A DNA stretch of 58,667 nt from JASGKO01 sp049840595 (GTDB lineage Bacteria; Verrucomicrobiota; Verrucomicrobiia; Chthoniobacterales; Chthoniobacteraceae): the NCBI GenBank assembly GCA_049840595.1, contig JASGKO010000024.1, positions 1-58,667 on the forward strand. Direction: 5' to 3'. A program made the translations under genes and the position numbers. The notes under the pieces were generated by a model that had not been told where the DNA came from, did no database searches, and was given only the letters and a program-made list of their open reading frames with translations. Below are positions 44,886-53,822 of this stretch, piece by piece. Positions within the stretch are counted from its first letter, which is position 1. Each line of letters starts with the position of its first letter.

Positions 44886-45767
44886 ATGTCAGCACCTCAG
44901 AACGTCATCGCCATCGTTTACGACTACGACCAGACGCTTAGCCCCACCTACATGCAAGAGGAGGCGCTCTTTCCCGCGTTCGGCATCGATTCCGTAAAAT
45001 TCTGGCAGCGCTGCAACGAGCTCGTCAAAAACCACGGCTACGACAGCGAGCTCGCCTACATGAAGGTGATGCTCGACACGCTGGAGATGGACCGTCCCTC
45101 CAATGCCGATCTGCGCCAGCTCGGAGCCAAGCTCAATTTCTACCCGGGGTTGCCCGAGATGTTCGAGCAGTTCAGCCACGGCCTGCTCACGCCCGAGCAC
45201 GAGGCCCACGGGATCAAAGTGGAGCACTACATCATTTCCTCCGGCCTCAAGGTAATGATTGAGGGCAGCCGCCTCGCCCCACACATCAAGGCAATCTTTG
45301 GCTGCGAATTTGCCGAGGACCGGCACGGCGGGATCAGCTTCCCCAGCCGCGTGATCAGCCACACGCAGAAGACGCAATATCTTTTCCGGATCAACAAGGG
45401 CTTCCTCGACATGTCGCAGGACGTGAACGACCACATGCCCACCGATCTGCGCCCGGTGCCATTTACCAACATGATCTACATCGGCGACGGGCCGACGGAT
45501 GTCCCCTGCTTCACCGTGATGCGCAAGGCGGGCGGCCAGGCGATTGCGGTTTATAATCCGAACGATCCCTCCCGCAGCAGCTTTAAGAAATGCTACCAGC
45601 TCTGCGCCCACGCCGACCGGGTAAAGCACATCGCCCCCTCCGATTTCCGCGCGGGCAGCCACCTGCGCCTGCTCCTGGAACAAATGACGGTGGAAATCGC
45701 CGACCGGATCGTGGAAACCCGCCGCCGCAGCGCGGAAGCGGGCGTGGTCGCGGCGCCGAAGCACTGA
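44886..45767 (+). CDS. HAD-family phosphatase
   Basis: A 293-residue HAD protein. Motif I is IVYDYDQTLSP with both catalytic Asp, motif II is YIISSGLKVMIEG, and motif IV is MIYIGDGPTDVPCF. The middle is a helical cap (ELVKNHGYDSELAYMKVML). It resembles phosphoserine-phosphatase-like HAD proteins of unknown substrate. The stop lies inside a perfect hairpin shared with the convergent downstream gene. Confidence 0.85.
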   Translation: MSAPQNVIAIVYDYDQTLSPTYMQEEALFPAFGIDSVKFWQRCNELVKNHGYDSELAYMKVMLDTLEMDRPSNADLRQLGAKLNFYPGLPEMFEQFSHGLLTPEHEAHGIKVEHYIISSGLKVMIEGSRLAPHIKAIFGCEFAEDRHGGISFPSRVISHTQKTQYLFRINKGFLDMSQDVNDHMPTDLRPVPFTNMIYIGDGPTDVPCFTVMRKAGGQAIAVYNPNDPSRSSFKKCYQLCAHADRVKHIAPSDFRAGSHLRLLLEQMTVEIADRIVETRRRSAEAGVVAAPKH

Positions 45768-45785
45768 GCGCCGACGGCTCAGTGC
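45761..45785. terminator. Perfect hairpin at convergent gene ends
   Basis: GCACTGAGC (45761-45769) and GCTCAGTGC (45777-45785) are perfect reverse complements around a seven-base loop. The hairpin covers the stop codons of both converging genes. No T-run follows on either side, so a bidirectional pause or transcript-end stabiliser is more likely than a classical intrinsic terminator. Confidence 0.45.
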
Positions 45786-46006
45786 ATGAACAGCGCGAAG
45801 GCCGCGCTGCCGAAGAGAATGTGAACCAGGATGGCGAAGAGGCCGACCTTGCTCAGGCTGCCGGAACTGCTGTTTTCACCGGGCGTATTGGAACTGGCCC
45901 CGAACAAAGCGTCGAAGTGGTTGAACAGGTAATACCCCGCATATAGCGTGGCAAAAAACACGCCGACGGCGAAGAAGCGGAAGATGGTGGTGATTTCGAT
46001 GGGCAC
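45779..46006 (-). CDS. Small hypothetical two-helix membrane protein
   Basis: A 75-residue protein with two hydrophobic helices (residues 7-28 and 54-73) joined by a Ser/Gly/Asn-rich loop (GASSNTPGENSSSGS). No family recognised. It lies alone between the HAD gene and the MocR regulator. Confidence 0.6.
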   Translation of the reverse strand: MPIEITTIFRFFAVGVFFATLYAGYYLFNHFDALFGASSNTPGENSSSGSLSKVGLFAILVHILFGSAAFALFMH

Positions 46007-46088
46007 GCTTCCAGTCTGTCATGCCCGCGAAGCCCTCACCAGATACAGACGAACAGTTTTCACTCGTGAACAGATACAGATAACGACG

Positions 46089-47522
46089 CTACAGCAATGC
46101 TTTCACCAGCTTGCCCAGCGTGCCGACCGCCTGCTCGATCGTGCTGGAGAAAGGCAGGCCGCAATTGACGCGAATGAAGTTGGGGAAAGCCTGGGTCGCG
46201 GAAAACATCGGCCCCGGCGCAATGCTGATTTTCTGCCCCAGCGCACGCGCGTGGAGCTCCAGTGCGGAAACCTGCCGCGGGAGCTCAATCCACAGCACAA
46301 AGCCACCGGCAGGGCGCGTAAGCTTGATCCCCGGCGGAAACGCCTCCGCAACCGCCTCGCTCATCTGCCGGATCTGATTCGCAAAATTGGCGCGCAGCAT
46401 CCGCAGGTGATGGTCGTAGCCGCCATTGGCCATAAACTCGGCGATGGCGAGCTGCGGCAACGTGGCGGTGGCAAGCGTGCTGGTTAGTTTGAGCGCCTTC
46501 ACCTGCTCGTAGTAGCGCCCGGGCACGATCCAGCCCACGCGATAACCGGGCGCGAGCGTTTTCGACATGGAGCCGCAGAGAAGCACGCGGCCCTCCCGAT
46601 CGTAGGATTGCGCAACCCGAGGGCGCTCCCCGTGGTGATACAGGCCCCCGTTCACGTCGTCCTCGATGAGCGGCACGTCCCGCCGGGCGAGGATTTCGAC
46701 CAGGCGCTCTTTGTGCGCGTCGGGCATCAGCGAGCCGAGCGGGTTGTTGAAATTCGGAACCGCCACGCAGGCGGCGATGCGCCGCGTCTTGACCGCCCGC
46801 TCCAGCACATCCAGATCCATCCCGTCGCGCGGGTGCATGGGGATTTCCAGGGCCTTGAGGCCGAGCTCCTCGATCTGCTGGAGCAGCCCGAAGTAAGTCG
46901 GCGACTCGACCGCGACGACATCGCCGCGGTTCGTCACCGCCCGCAGGCAGAGCGCCAGCGCCTCGGTGCCCCCGCAGGTGGTGATGATTTCCTCTGGGGA
47001 AAGATGCAGGTGCCGGTCCAGCGAGCGTCGGGCGATCTCACGCCGCAGCCGCTCCGAGCCCGGCGGCATATCATACTCGACGCCCTTGTTCCCAGCGCTT
47101 CGGGCGACCGAGGCCAGGATGCGGTTCAGCTTCGCCACCGGCAGGTTTTCCGCCCCGGGATAAGCCGCCCCGAGCGGCACGACCTCCGGGTGACGCACGG
47201 CATCAAACAGCCGGGATTGCAGACTCGCCACTTCGACCGGTTTGGCCCCGCTCCCCGGACTCGAAATCCCGGGCTCCAGCACCTCCTCGCGAAACTGGGA
47301 GCGAACGAAAAAACCAGATTTGGGCCGCCCTTCGATCAATCCCCGATCCTCCAGCGAACGGTAGGCCTGCACCGCCGTGGTCAGGCTCACCCCGTGCTGC
47401 GCACAAGCCCGGCGCACGGAAGGCACCCGGTCCCCCGGTCGCATCACGCCGGTCCGGATGAGTTTTTCGATGCGGTCGGCCACCTGCCGGTAGAGCGGAT
47501 GAGATGCAGCAGGGATGGTCAT
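46089..47522 (-). CDS. MocR-type transcriptional regulator (GntR/aminotransferase fusion)
   Basis: A 477-residue protein. The N-terminal GntR winged helix (residues 8-75, ADRIEKLIRTGVMRPGDRVPSVRRACAQHGVSLTT) is joined to a fold-type I aminotransferase domain. The PLP lysine is in SMSKTLAPGYRVGW, with the supporting TYFGLLQQIEELGL and NFNNPLGSLMP segments. It probably senses PLP or an amino acid rather than catalysing transamination. ATG 47522 is preferred over an in-frame GTG 15 bases upstream, which lies inside the palindrome at 47532-47552, a likely operator for autoregulation. Confidence 0.88.
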   Translation of the reverse strand: MTIPAASHPLYRQVADRIEKLIRTGVMRPGDRVPSVRRACAQHGVSLTTAVQAYRSLEDRGLIEGRPKSGFFVRSQFREEVLEPGISSPGSGAKPVEVASLQSRLFDAVRHPEVVPLGAAYPGAENLPVAKLNRILASVARSAGNKGVEYDMPPGSERLRREIARRSLDRHLHLSPEEIITTCGGTEALALCLRAVTNRGDVVAVESPTYFGLLQQIEELGLKALEIPMHPRDGMDLDVLERAVKTRRIAACVAVPNFNNPLGSLMPDAHKERLVEILARRDVPLIEDDVNGGLYHHGERPRVAQSYDREGRVLLCGSMSKTLAPGYRVGWIVPGRYYEQVKALKLTSTLATATLPQLAIAEFMANGGYDHHLRMLRANFANQIRQMSEAVAEAFPPGIKLTRPAGGFVLWIELPRQVSALELHARALGQKISIAPGPMFSATQAFPNFIRVNCGLPFSSTIEQAVGTLGKLVKALL

Positions 47523-47531
47523 AGGCCCCAC

Positions 47532-47552
47532 TTTCACCGGTTACCGGTGAAA
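47532..47552. promoter_or_regulatory. Perfect palindrome before the MocR start codon, candidate operator
   Basis: Ten-base arms TTTCACCGGT and ACCGGTGAAA flank a single T. The site lies 10 bases upstream of the MocR ATG and directly abuts the CCA end of tRNA-Glu. MocR regulators commonly bind sites at their own promoters. Perfect symmetry over 21 bases is unlikely by chance in a short leader. Confidence 0.6.
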
Positions 47553-47628
47553 TGGCGACCCTAACGGGATTCGAACCCGTGTTACCGCCGTGAAAGGGCG
47601 GTGTCCTAGGCCACTGGACGATAGGGTC
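47553..47628 (-). tRNA. tRNA-Glu (anticodon TTC)
   Basis: A full cloverleaf on the minus strand. The acceptor arm GACCCTA pairs with TAGGGTC, the anticodon arm is CCGCC-CTTTCAC-GGCGG with anticodon TTC, and the T arm ACGGG-TTCGAAT-CCCGT is perfect. The discriminator is G and the CCA end is encoded (47553-47555), giving 76 bases. A promoter lies upstream at 47649-47677. Confidence 0.97.
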
Positions 47629-47956
47629 TCTCGGGAAAAGAGGGCGGCAATATGGTAAGCACCCCGCCTTTTGGCAAGCGATATTTCGTGGAATTTTTCA
47701 CATTTCTCGAAAATCGAACCCCACCGGCCAACGCTCATAAGTTACAAACGGATGGCAGGTTAATACACCTGTTCGTCACATTCATGCACTAGCGAACGCG
47801 GATTTGCGACAGCAATCGGCATGCACCTTCTGTGTTTTCGCCCCATTCCCCATGGATTGTAACACAATGTCACAAACCCGTTGTTTTATACACCTAATGG
47901 TTACTTTTGGTTTCTCAGAGTTGAGCCACCGTGAGGGCGCGGAAGGACCCACCATC
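47629..47956. other. Intergenic region between tRNA-Glu and a secreted-protein gene
   Basis: 328 bp with no supported gene. It contains the tRNA-Glu promoter (47649-47677, minus strand) and, on the plus strand, the long leader of the gene at 47957. An AT-rich segment with two small inverted words (ATTGT-AAC-ACAAT) lies at 47856-47868. Nothing else stands out. Confidence 0.5.
47649..47677 (-). promoter_or_regulatory. Candidate tRNA-Glu promoter
   Basis: On the minus strand TTGCCA (47672-47677) and CATATT (47649-47654) are separated by 17 bases, and the predicted start lies about 14 bases before the tRNA 5' end. The hexamers are partial matches to the sigma-70 consensus. Confidence 0.45.
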
Positions 47957-49014
47957 ATGAAAAGCAACGCCATCTTCACCACTCTCACCACCCTCCTCGT
48001 CGTTTCCACCGGCTTGGCGGCTCATGCCCTCGGCGCATTGACGGCCGACCAGACGATTATCGCCACCGAACTCAAGACGATCGCCCCCAGCGTCTCGCTC
48101 ACTGCGGCACCTTTCGCTTCCTACGACCAACTGGCCGCCGCCACCGCCAAGGCGGTCGCCGATGGCAAGCTGCCGGTCAACCGGGCTGTGGATGCCGCGT
48201 TCACGCTGCCCAATTCCGGCGTGGATTACCGCAATGCGGACCCGTTCGTGATTCTCTCGGTCAGCCAGCAGGTCGCCGCCGATTACACCCAGGTCAAGCT
48301 CGCGGTGCAGGCGGCCTACACCGATGCACTGACCAATGTGACCCCCGGGACCAGCGATGACGCCTCGGTCGCCTCCGCGCTTTCCTCTTCGGCCACCCGC
48401 GGCATCATGGCTCGACCATTACCCCCGACAAGAAGGCGCGTTCCGTGGTCGTCGCCGTCCAGGCCGCCGTAACCGCCTCGCTCTCGTTGAAGGGCTCGAT
48501 GATCAAGGAATACGACCCGACCACCAATAAAGTAGTAACCGAAGCCGCCACTGGCGCCGCCGGCGTGGTCACCGGCGCAGTCGCGCAAACGCAGAAGATC
48601 AACAGCACGGCGAACAACTCGGTGGTCGCGGCGATTGTGACTGGCGCGGTCAGCGTGGATTACAAACAATACCTGCAAATCACCCAGGCCGCCGTGGAAT
48701 CCGCCGCCTATGTTTTCGCCTTCAACAGCAAGGACGTAAGCAAGTTCTCCGGCGCTTTCATTACCGATGCGGTAATCCTCGGCTTGCAGACGGCGGCCAA
48801 GGCCTATGCCTCGAATACGGCGACGCTGGCAATCATCAATGGTTATCTCAACCAAACCGCCTACCTCCAGAGCGTCGTAAACTTCGGCATCAACGCCGCC
48901 AAGCTGGCGCTCGCCGGTGACAACTCCTACCTCGGCGCGGGCGCCGCGGGCGTGCTCGATTACTCGTTCAACACCAGCACCGGCCAGCCCATCACCGACA
49001 TCACCGGGCTTTAA
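47957..49014 (+). CDS. Secreted alanine-rich hypothetical protein (frameshifted here)
   Basis: A secreted protein with a signal peptide (MKSNAIFTTLTTLLVVSTGL, cleavage near AHALG). The mature part is helical, rich in Ala, Val and Thr, with repeated motifs such as VAVQAAVTASLSLKG, ITQAAVESAAYVFAF and VVNFGINAAKLALAG. One base is missing near 48408. Restoring a G gives RGIMGSTITPDKKARSV and a 352-residue protein. No family recognised. An intrinsic terminator follows at 49061. Confidence 0.7.
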
Positions 49015-49060
49015 TTTCCCCGACTGGCACTCCACCACTACCCACCACCACATTGAAAGT

Positions 49061-49095
49061 CCGTTTCCGCTTGGGAACGGGCTTTTGATTTTTTG
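49061..49095 (+). terminator. Intrinsic terminator
   Basis: CCGTTTCC and GGGAACGG form an eight-pair stem (one T-G pair) around GCTT, followed by GCTTTTGATTTTTT. It is placed 46 bases after the stop of the Ala-rich secreted protein gene. Confidence 0.8.
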
Positions 49096-49198
49096 GGGAG
49101 CAACAGATTTACGAGCCTGTGAAAAAACAAAAGCGGCGCTTTGGTTCGATTTGCTCTAAGTTTTCTCCGGCAAGAATCGTTTCCTTGGAAAGACGCTT

Positions 49199-50620
49199 AT
49201 GAAATCCCTCCCTTTTCTACTGTTCCTGGCCGCTGGCGTGACGTTGCAGGCCCAGCCTGCGCTGACCATTTACAACCAGAACTTCGCCGTCGTGCGCGAT
49301 ACGATCCCGCTCGATCTGAAAACCGGGGTCAACGATGTGACCTACGCCGACATGACTTCGCAACTGGAACCCGATTCGGTGATTCTCCGCGATCTATCGG
49401 GCCAGACGCAGTTGCGTATTCTGGAGCAGAGCTATCGCAACGATCCCGTCTCGCAGGAATTGCTGCTCTCGCTCTTTGAAGGGAAGACGATCGATTTCTT
49501 CGTGAAGCAGCCGAACAAGCCGGATGAAACGGTGTCCGGAAAAATCATCCGCAGCGGCTTCAAGAGCAATACCCAGCCGGTGATCGAGGTGAATGGCAAG
49601 GTGCAGTTCGGCCTGCCGGGGCAGCCCATCTTCCCCTCGCTGGGGAGTGACACGGTTCTCAATCCCACGCTCACGTGGAAATTGGAAAGCAGTGCCGCAG
49701 CGAAATTCGACGCGGAGCTGGCCTACGTCACCGAAGGCCTCACCTGGCAGGCGAGTTACAATATCGTCTCGCCAGAAAAAGGCGACACCCTCGATCTCAC
49801 CGGCTGGATCACCTTTACCAACAACAGCGGGAAGACCTTCAACGACGCCAAAATCAAGGTGATGGCGGGGAACGTGAACAAGATCCAGGCTCCGCAGCCG
49901 GAGCGCATGATCATGGCGAAAGCCATGATGGCCGATTCCGCCAGCGCACCCGCCGTGACCGAAAAGGCCTTCGACGAATTTCACCTCTACTCCATTGCGC
50001 GCCCGACCACCTTGCGCGACCAGGAGACGAAGCAAGTGGAGTTCATTCGCGCGAGCGGCATCGAGAGCCAGCGCATCTATGTGTATGACGGCGCGTTCCT
50101 CGACGGCTGGCAACCCGGCACCGCGCTCGGCGGTGGCGATCCCGGCTACGACAACCAGCCCAACAAGAAGGTCGCGGTCTATCGGGAATTCAAGAACTCG
50201 GAAAAGAACCACCTCGGCATGCCCCTGCCCGCCGGTCGCGTGCGCTTCTACACCCAGGATGCGGATGGGCAGATGGAGTTCACCGGCGAGAACACCATCG
50301 ATCACACCCCGAAGGATGAAACGGTGCGCCTTTATACCGGCGACAGCTTCGATCTGGTCGGAGAGCGGAAGCACCTCAATTTCAGCGTGAACGAAAGCGA
50401 GCATCGCGCCGACGAATCCTTCGCCATCACGGTGCGGAATCACAAAAAAGAGGCTGCGGAAATCCGGGTGGTCGAGCACCTCTTCCGCTGGCTAAACTGG
50501 AAGCTCACGGATAAATCCCAGGACTTCACCAAGACCGATGCGCAGACGATCGAGTTTCGCGTTCCGCTCAAGCCGGACGAGGAAAAGACGGTGACGTACA
50601 CCGTGCACTACACGTGGTAA
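49199..50620 (+). CDS. DUF4139 domain-containing secreted protein
   Basis: A 473-residue protein with a signal peptide (cleavage near LQAQP, residue 18). It has the DUF4139 arrangement: an N-terminal part (LTIYNQNFAVVRDTIPLDL), then VTEGLTWQASYNIV, the all-beta KKVAVYREFKNSEKNHLGMPLPAGRVRFY, and GDSFDLVGERKHLNF near the end. Function unknown in this family. Possibly a cell-surface or periplasmic beta-sandwich protein. It is convergent with the histidine kinase, and the 7-bp tandem repeat lies between. Confidence 0.87.
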   Translation: MKSLPFLLFLAAGVTLQAQPALTIYNQNFAVVRDTIPLDLKTGVNDVTYADMTSQLEPDSVILRDLSGQTQLRILEQSYRNDPVSQELLLSLFEGKTIDFFVKQPNKPDETVSGKIIRSGFKSNTQPVIEVNGKVQFGLPGQPIFPSLGSDTVLNPTLTWKLESSAAAKFDAELAYVTEGLTWQASYNIVSPEKGDTLDLTGWITFTNNSGKTFNDAKIKVMAGNVNKIQAPQPERMIMAKAMMADSASAPAVTEKAFDEFHLYSIARPTTLRDQETKQVEFIRASGIESQRIYVYDGAFLDGWQPGTALGGGDPGYDNQPNKKVAVYREFKNSEKNHLGMPLPAGRVRFYTQDADGQMEFTGENTIDHTPKDETVRLYTGDSFDLVGERKHLNFSVNESEHRADESFAITVRNHKKEAAEIRVVEHLFRWLNWKLTDKSQDFTKTDAQTIEFRVPLKPDEEKTVTYTVHYTW

Positions 50621-50772
50621 AAGCGCCCTGGATGCCGAGGCCTTGCCGCGGCTGTCCATTGATCATTGCGGCCAGGGAATCCTTGCTTTCACCGCGAGTC
50701 CGGGCGGCCTCAATTTTTTCCACGCTGGCAAAACTGGGCCAGTTCCGACGACGACAAGCCATCACTCAGCCC

Positions 50773-50883
50773 TTCGTCATTCGTCATTCGTCATTCGTCA
50801 TTCGTCATTCGTCATTCGTCATTCGTCATTCGTCATTCGTCATTCGTCATTCGTCATTCGTCATTCGTCATTCGTCATTCGTC
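50773..50883. repeat. Heptanucleotide tandem repeat (TTCGTCA), about 16 units
   Basis: A perfect run of TTCGTCA repeated 15 times plus six bases, 111 bp in all with no mismatch. It lies between converging genes, ending 21 bases from the kinase stop. Such perfection implies recent expansion by slippage, and unit number probably varies between strains. Confidence 0.95.
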
Positions 50884-50903
50884 TGAACAAAACGCCTTCG
50901 CCC

Positions 50904-53546
50904 CTACGCCGCCCCTGCCGCATTATGCCCATGCAGCACTTCATGGAACGTCTGCAATAGCTTGGCGGTCGAGTAGGGCTTGTGCAGGAAGCACACGGCC
51001 CCAGCCGCCAGCGCATCGGATTCGTATTGGCGGCTGCCACCGCCACTCGCTCCGACGATGACCAGATGGGGTGCCACCTTCTTGATCTCCCGAATCAGCG
51101 ACGGCCCCTCCATTCCAGGCATCATCATATCGGTAAGCATCAGCTCGATCTCGTTGCCGTGCCGGGTCACAATGCGGATCGCCTCAGCCCCGTCGCGCGC
51201 CGAGAGCACCCGGAAACCGGCATGCTCCAGGCTGCGGCTCGTGACCAGCAGCAGCGACGGCTCATCATCGACCACGAGCACCAACTGGCCTTTCCCGGAA
51301 ATTTGCAACGCCGGCGATACTTGCGGCCAGGCTTTTGCCGTAGTCGGCATCGACGAAGGCAGGTAAACGCGGAAGGTGGTGCCGAAGCCGACCTTGCTCC
51401 GCACCGTAACCGCGCCACCATGACTTTTCACAATCCCGAAGACGGTGGAGAGCCCGAGGCCAGTCCCCTGCCCCACTTCCTTGGTCGTGAAGAAGGGCTC
51501 GAAAATCCGGTCCAGCATTTCCGGCGGAATCCCCATCCCGGTATCGCTGACGGTGAGGCAGATGTGCGGCCCCGGCTCCAGCCCCGGAACGGCGGCGGCC
51601 AGCACTTCGGAGGCATTGAGCGCCTCGACATCGATGGAAAGAGATCCCCCATGGACCATCGCATCGCGGGCGTTGACGCACAGGTTGAGGATGACCTGAT
51701 GAATTTGCGTCGGGTCGGCCTTGATGACCGGCATTTCGTCGGAAAGCACCGTTTGCACGCGGATCGACTTCGGGAAGGTCTCGCAAAGAATCCGATCCAT
51801 TTCGTTCAACAAGGCATCGAGGCGCACCTCCACCCGGTTCGGCCGCACGCCCTTGGCAAAGAGCAACACCTGCCGCACGATATCGGCCGCGCGCTGGGCA
51901 CTGGTTTCCATGATTTGCAGGATGTCCTCCGGCGGCGAAAGGCTGGACTGCTCTTTTAGGACGTCCATGCCCAGGAGGATGGGCGCAAGCAGGTTGTTCA
52001 AATCGTGCGCGATTCCACCGGCCAGCGAGCCGAGGCAATCCATGCGTTGCGCGCGCAGGAATTGTTCCTCCAACTGCTTCTTGCGGGTGATGTCGGTATT
52101 GATGGAAAGGATCGATTTCGGGCGGCCGGCCTCGTCGCGCAGCAGGGTCCAATGGCACTCGAGATACACCGCACTGCCATCGTGCTTTTTCACGGCGAGC
52201 TCGCCATTCCAGCTTCCCGTTTCGAAAAGGACCTGCTTCGCCTCAACGACTTCCTCCGGCTCCTCGCCGGCATGCAGCAGATCCACGATTCGGTGGCCCA
52301 GGACATCGTTGCTCCCCCACCCATACACCTCTTCCGCGCCCCGGTTCCACGACAGGATCCGCCCTTCCATGTCGGAAACGATGATCGCATCCCTGGCATT
52401 TTCGATCAGCATCGCCTGCTCGCGAATCCGATCCGCCGCGACCATCTGCACGGTGATGTCCCGCGAAATTCCAAAGGTGCCCACGACCCTTCCCTCGCTG
52501 TCGCGCATGGGCATCTTGCTGCTCTGCGCCCAGGTCACTTCGCCACTCTTGCGGGAAACTTCGCGCTCGATTTTGCCGATTACCGGCTGGCCGGTGCGGA
52601 GGATCTCCTGCTCATCCAGCCGCGCGGCGTGGGCATGTTCGTCGGCGAAGTAATCGAAATCCGTCTTCCCGACCACTTCATCCGGACTGCTCAGTCGAAA
52701 CCTTCGCGCCTGTTCGTGGCTGCACTTGATAAATCGCGAATCCGCATCCTTGAAATAAATCTGGTCGGGTGAGCTTTCCAGCAGGGTCTTGAGCAGATTG
52801 CTCTCCTGGCTCAGCGCTTCTTCCACCCGGCGGCGGAGCCTGATTTCCTGCTCCAGTTCCTCCGTTCGCTCGGCGATGCGTTGTTCGGTTCGGGCATTGA
52901 CGGACTCCAGCTCCGCTTGTTTTCCCGCCGAATCATGGATCGCCTCCAGGCTCTGGCGAATAAAGATCAGTAAAAATATCGCCTCGAAGATCAGCCAGGA
53001 AGCGTGCTCCAGCACCAAGCCGGGATTCAGCCCCACCAGGCCGGGGAGCGCGTGCCCATACCAAAGACTCCCGGCAAACAGAGCCGCTACCGCCACCCCG
53101 GTGGCGGAAACAATCACCCGCCAGTCCCGGTAAAAAGCCAGCAATCCGAGCGAGCCAATGGCGTGAAAATACGCTTCGGGACGGCCTCCGGCCAGATGCA
53201 TCAACAGGGCGGAAAGGAGCATCTGGCCGATGGCGATGGAATGCCGCGTCACCACCCACCCCCGCAATCGCGAGGCCGCATAGACCGGCCAGGCCACGAC
53301 CAATCCGCCTCCGAGGACGGACAGCCATTGATTGATCCGGACCATCTCCGGCTCCGGCCGCCAGATCAGGGCGGAAAATGAAAAGGCCAGCAGCGCGCAC
53401 ACCACCCATTGCAGCGACAACAGAGTGGCGAACAAATGGTCGGTCCGCTCGTAAATCGCCCGGATTCGCGCGGCAAGGATACCGTCCGCCCGATGATTCA
53501 CTTCATTTCCCAGGACAAGTGGACCCGTCAAGGGAGGCATGTCCAT
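50904..53546 (-). CDS. Hybrid sensor histidine kinase with two PAS domains and a receiver
   Basis: An 880-residue protein. About six membrane helices lie in residues 40-200, a coiled coil at 205-245, PAS 1 at about 250-370 and PAS 2 at about 380-490. HisKA has phospho-acceptor His514 in GGIAHDLNN, and the ATPase domain has NLCVNARDAM, DTGMGIP and GTGLGL. The C-terminal receiver (about 755-870) has Asp806 in LTDMMMPGMEG and Lys856. Phosphoryl flow would run from His514 to Asp806, with no dedicated output domain or partner gene here. The input signal is unknown. The gene is orphan and divergent from the PEP-CTERM gene. Confidence 0.93.
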   Translation of the reverse strand: MDMPPLTGPLVLGNEVNHRADGILAARIRAIYERTDHLFATLLSLQWVVCALLAFSFSALIWRPEPEMVRINQWLSVLGGGLVVAWPVYAASRLRGWVVTRHSIAIGQMLLSALLMHLAGGRPEAYFHAIGSLGLLAFYRDWRVIVSATGVAVAALFAGSLWYGHALPGLVGLNPGLVLEHASWLIFEAIFLLIFIRQSLEAIHDSAGKQAELESVNARTEQRIAERTEELEQEIRLRRRVEEALSQESNLLKTLLESSPDQIYFKDADSRFIKCSHEQARRFRLSSPDEVVGKTDFDYFADEHAHAARLDEQEILRTGQPVIGKIEREVSRKSGEVTWAQSSKMPMRDSEGRVVGTFGISRDITVQMVAADRIREQAMLIENARDAIIVSDMEGRILSWNRGAEEVYGWGSNDVLGHRIVDLLHAGEEPEEVVEAKQVLFETGSWNGELAVKKHDGSAVYLECHWTLLRDEAGRPKSILSINTDITRKKQLEEQFLRAQRMDCLGSLAGGIAHDLNNLLAPILLGMDVLKEQSSLSPPEDILQIMETSAQRAADIVRQVLLFAKGVRPNRVEVRLDALLNEMDRILCETFPKSIRVQTVLSDEMPVIKADPTQIHQVILNLCVNARDAMVHGGSLSIDVEALNASEVLAAAVPGLEPGPHICLTVSDTGMGIPPEMLDRIFEPFFTTKEVGQGTGLGLSTVFGIVKSHGGAVTVRSKVGFGTTFRVYLPSSMPTTAKAWPQVSPALQISGKGQLVLVVDDEPSLLLVTSRSLEHAGFRVLSARDGAEAIRIVTRHGNEIELMLTDMMMPGMEGPSLIREIKKVAPHLVIVGASGGGSRQYESDALAAGAVCFLHKPYSTAKLLQTFHEVLHGHNAAGAA

Positions 53547-53822
53547 GCTCCGGTGAAACGCTGCTCACTCCCCCACCCCTCATCGCCCGGTTGGCGGCTC
53601 GACGACTCTTGAAGTTGGGAAATGATTTTGTTCATGGCGATAGACCGGCTCCGTGAGGCCACGGGACGGCGCGGGCATCAACTGCCCATCAAGCACATCG
53701 GAAAATCCCACCCCCGGTTTAGCAGTAATTTATAATTTCCATAATTCTCAATCCGCCATCACGATTCATCACTTTCAATTTGACTATCTGAAGCTACAAT
53801 GTATCTACAAAGGAGTTCCTCC

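Noticed and set aside
47553..47628. tRNA-Glu as attachment site of an integrated element
   Set aside because: No integrase, no second copy of the tRNA 3' end and no change in gene content follow the tRNA.
47857..47875. Possible second Rex operator (TTGT...CACAA)
   Set aside because: Only the outer bases match, spacing is 19 instead of 18, and the inner GAA/TTC positions are lost.
50773..50883. CRISPR array
   Set aside because: The seven-base units are directly contiguous with no spacers and no cas gene is nearby.
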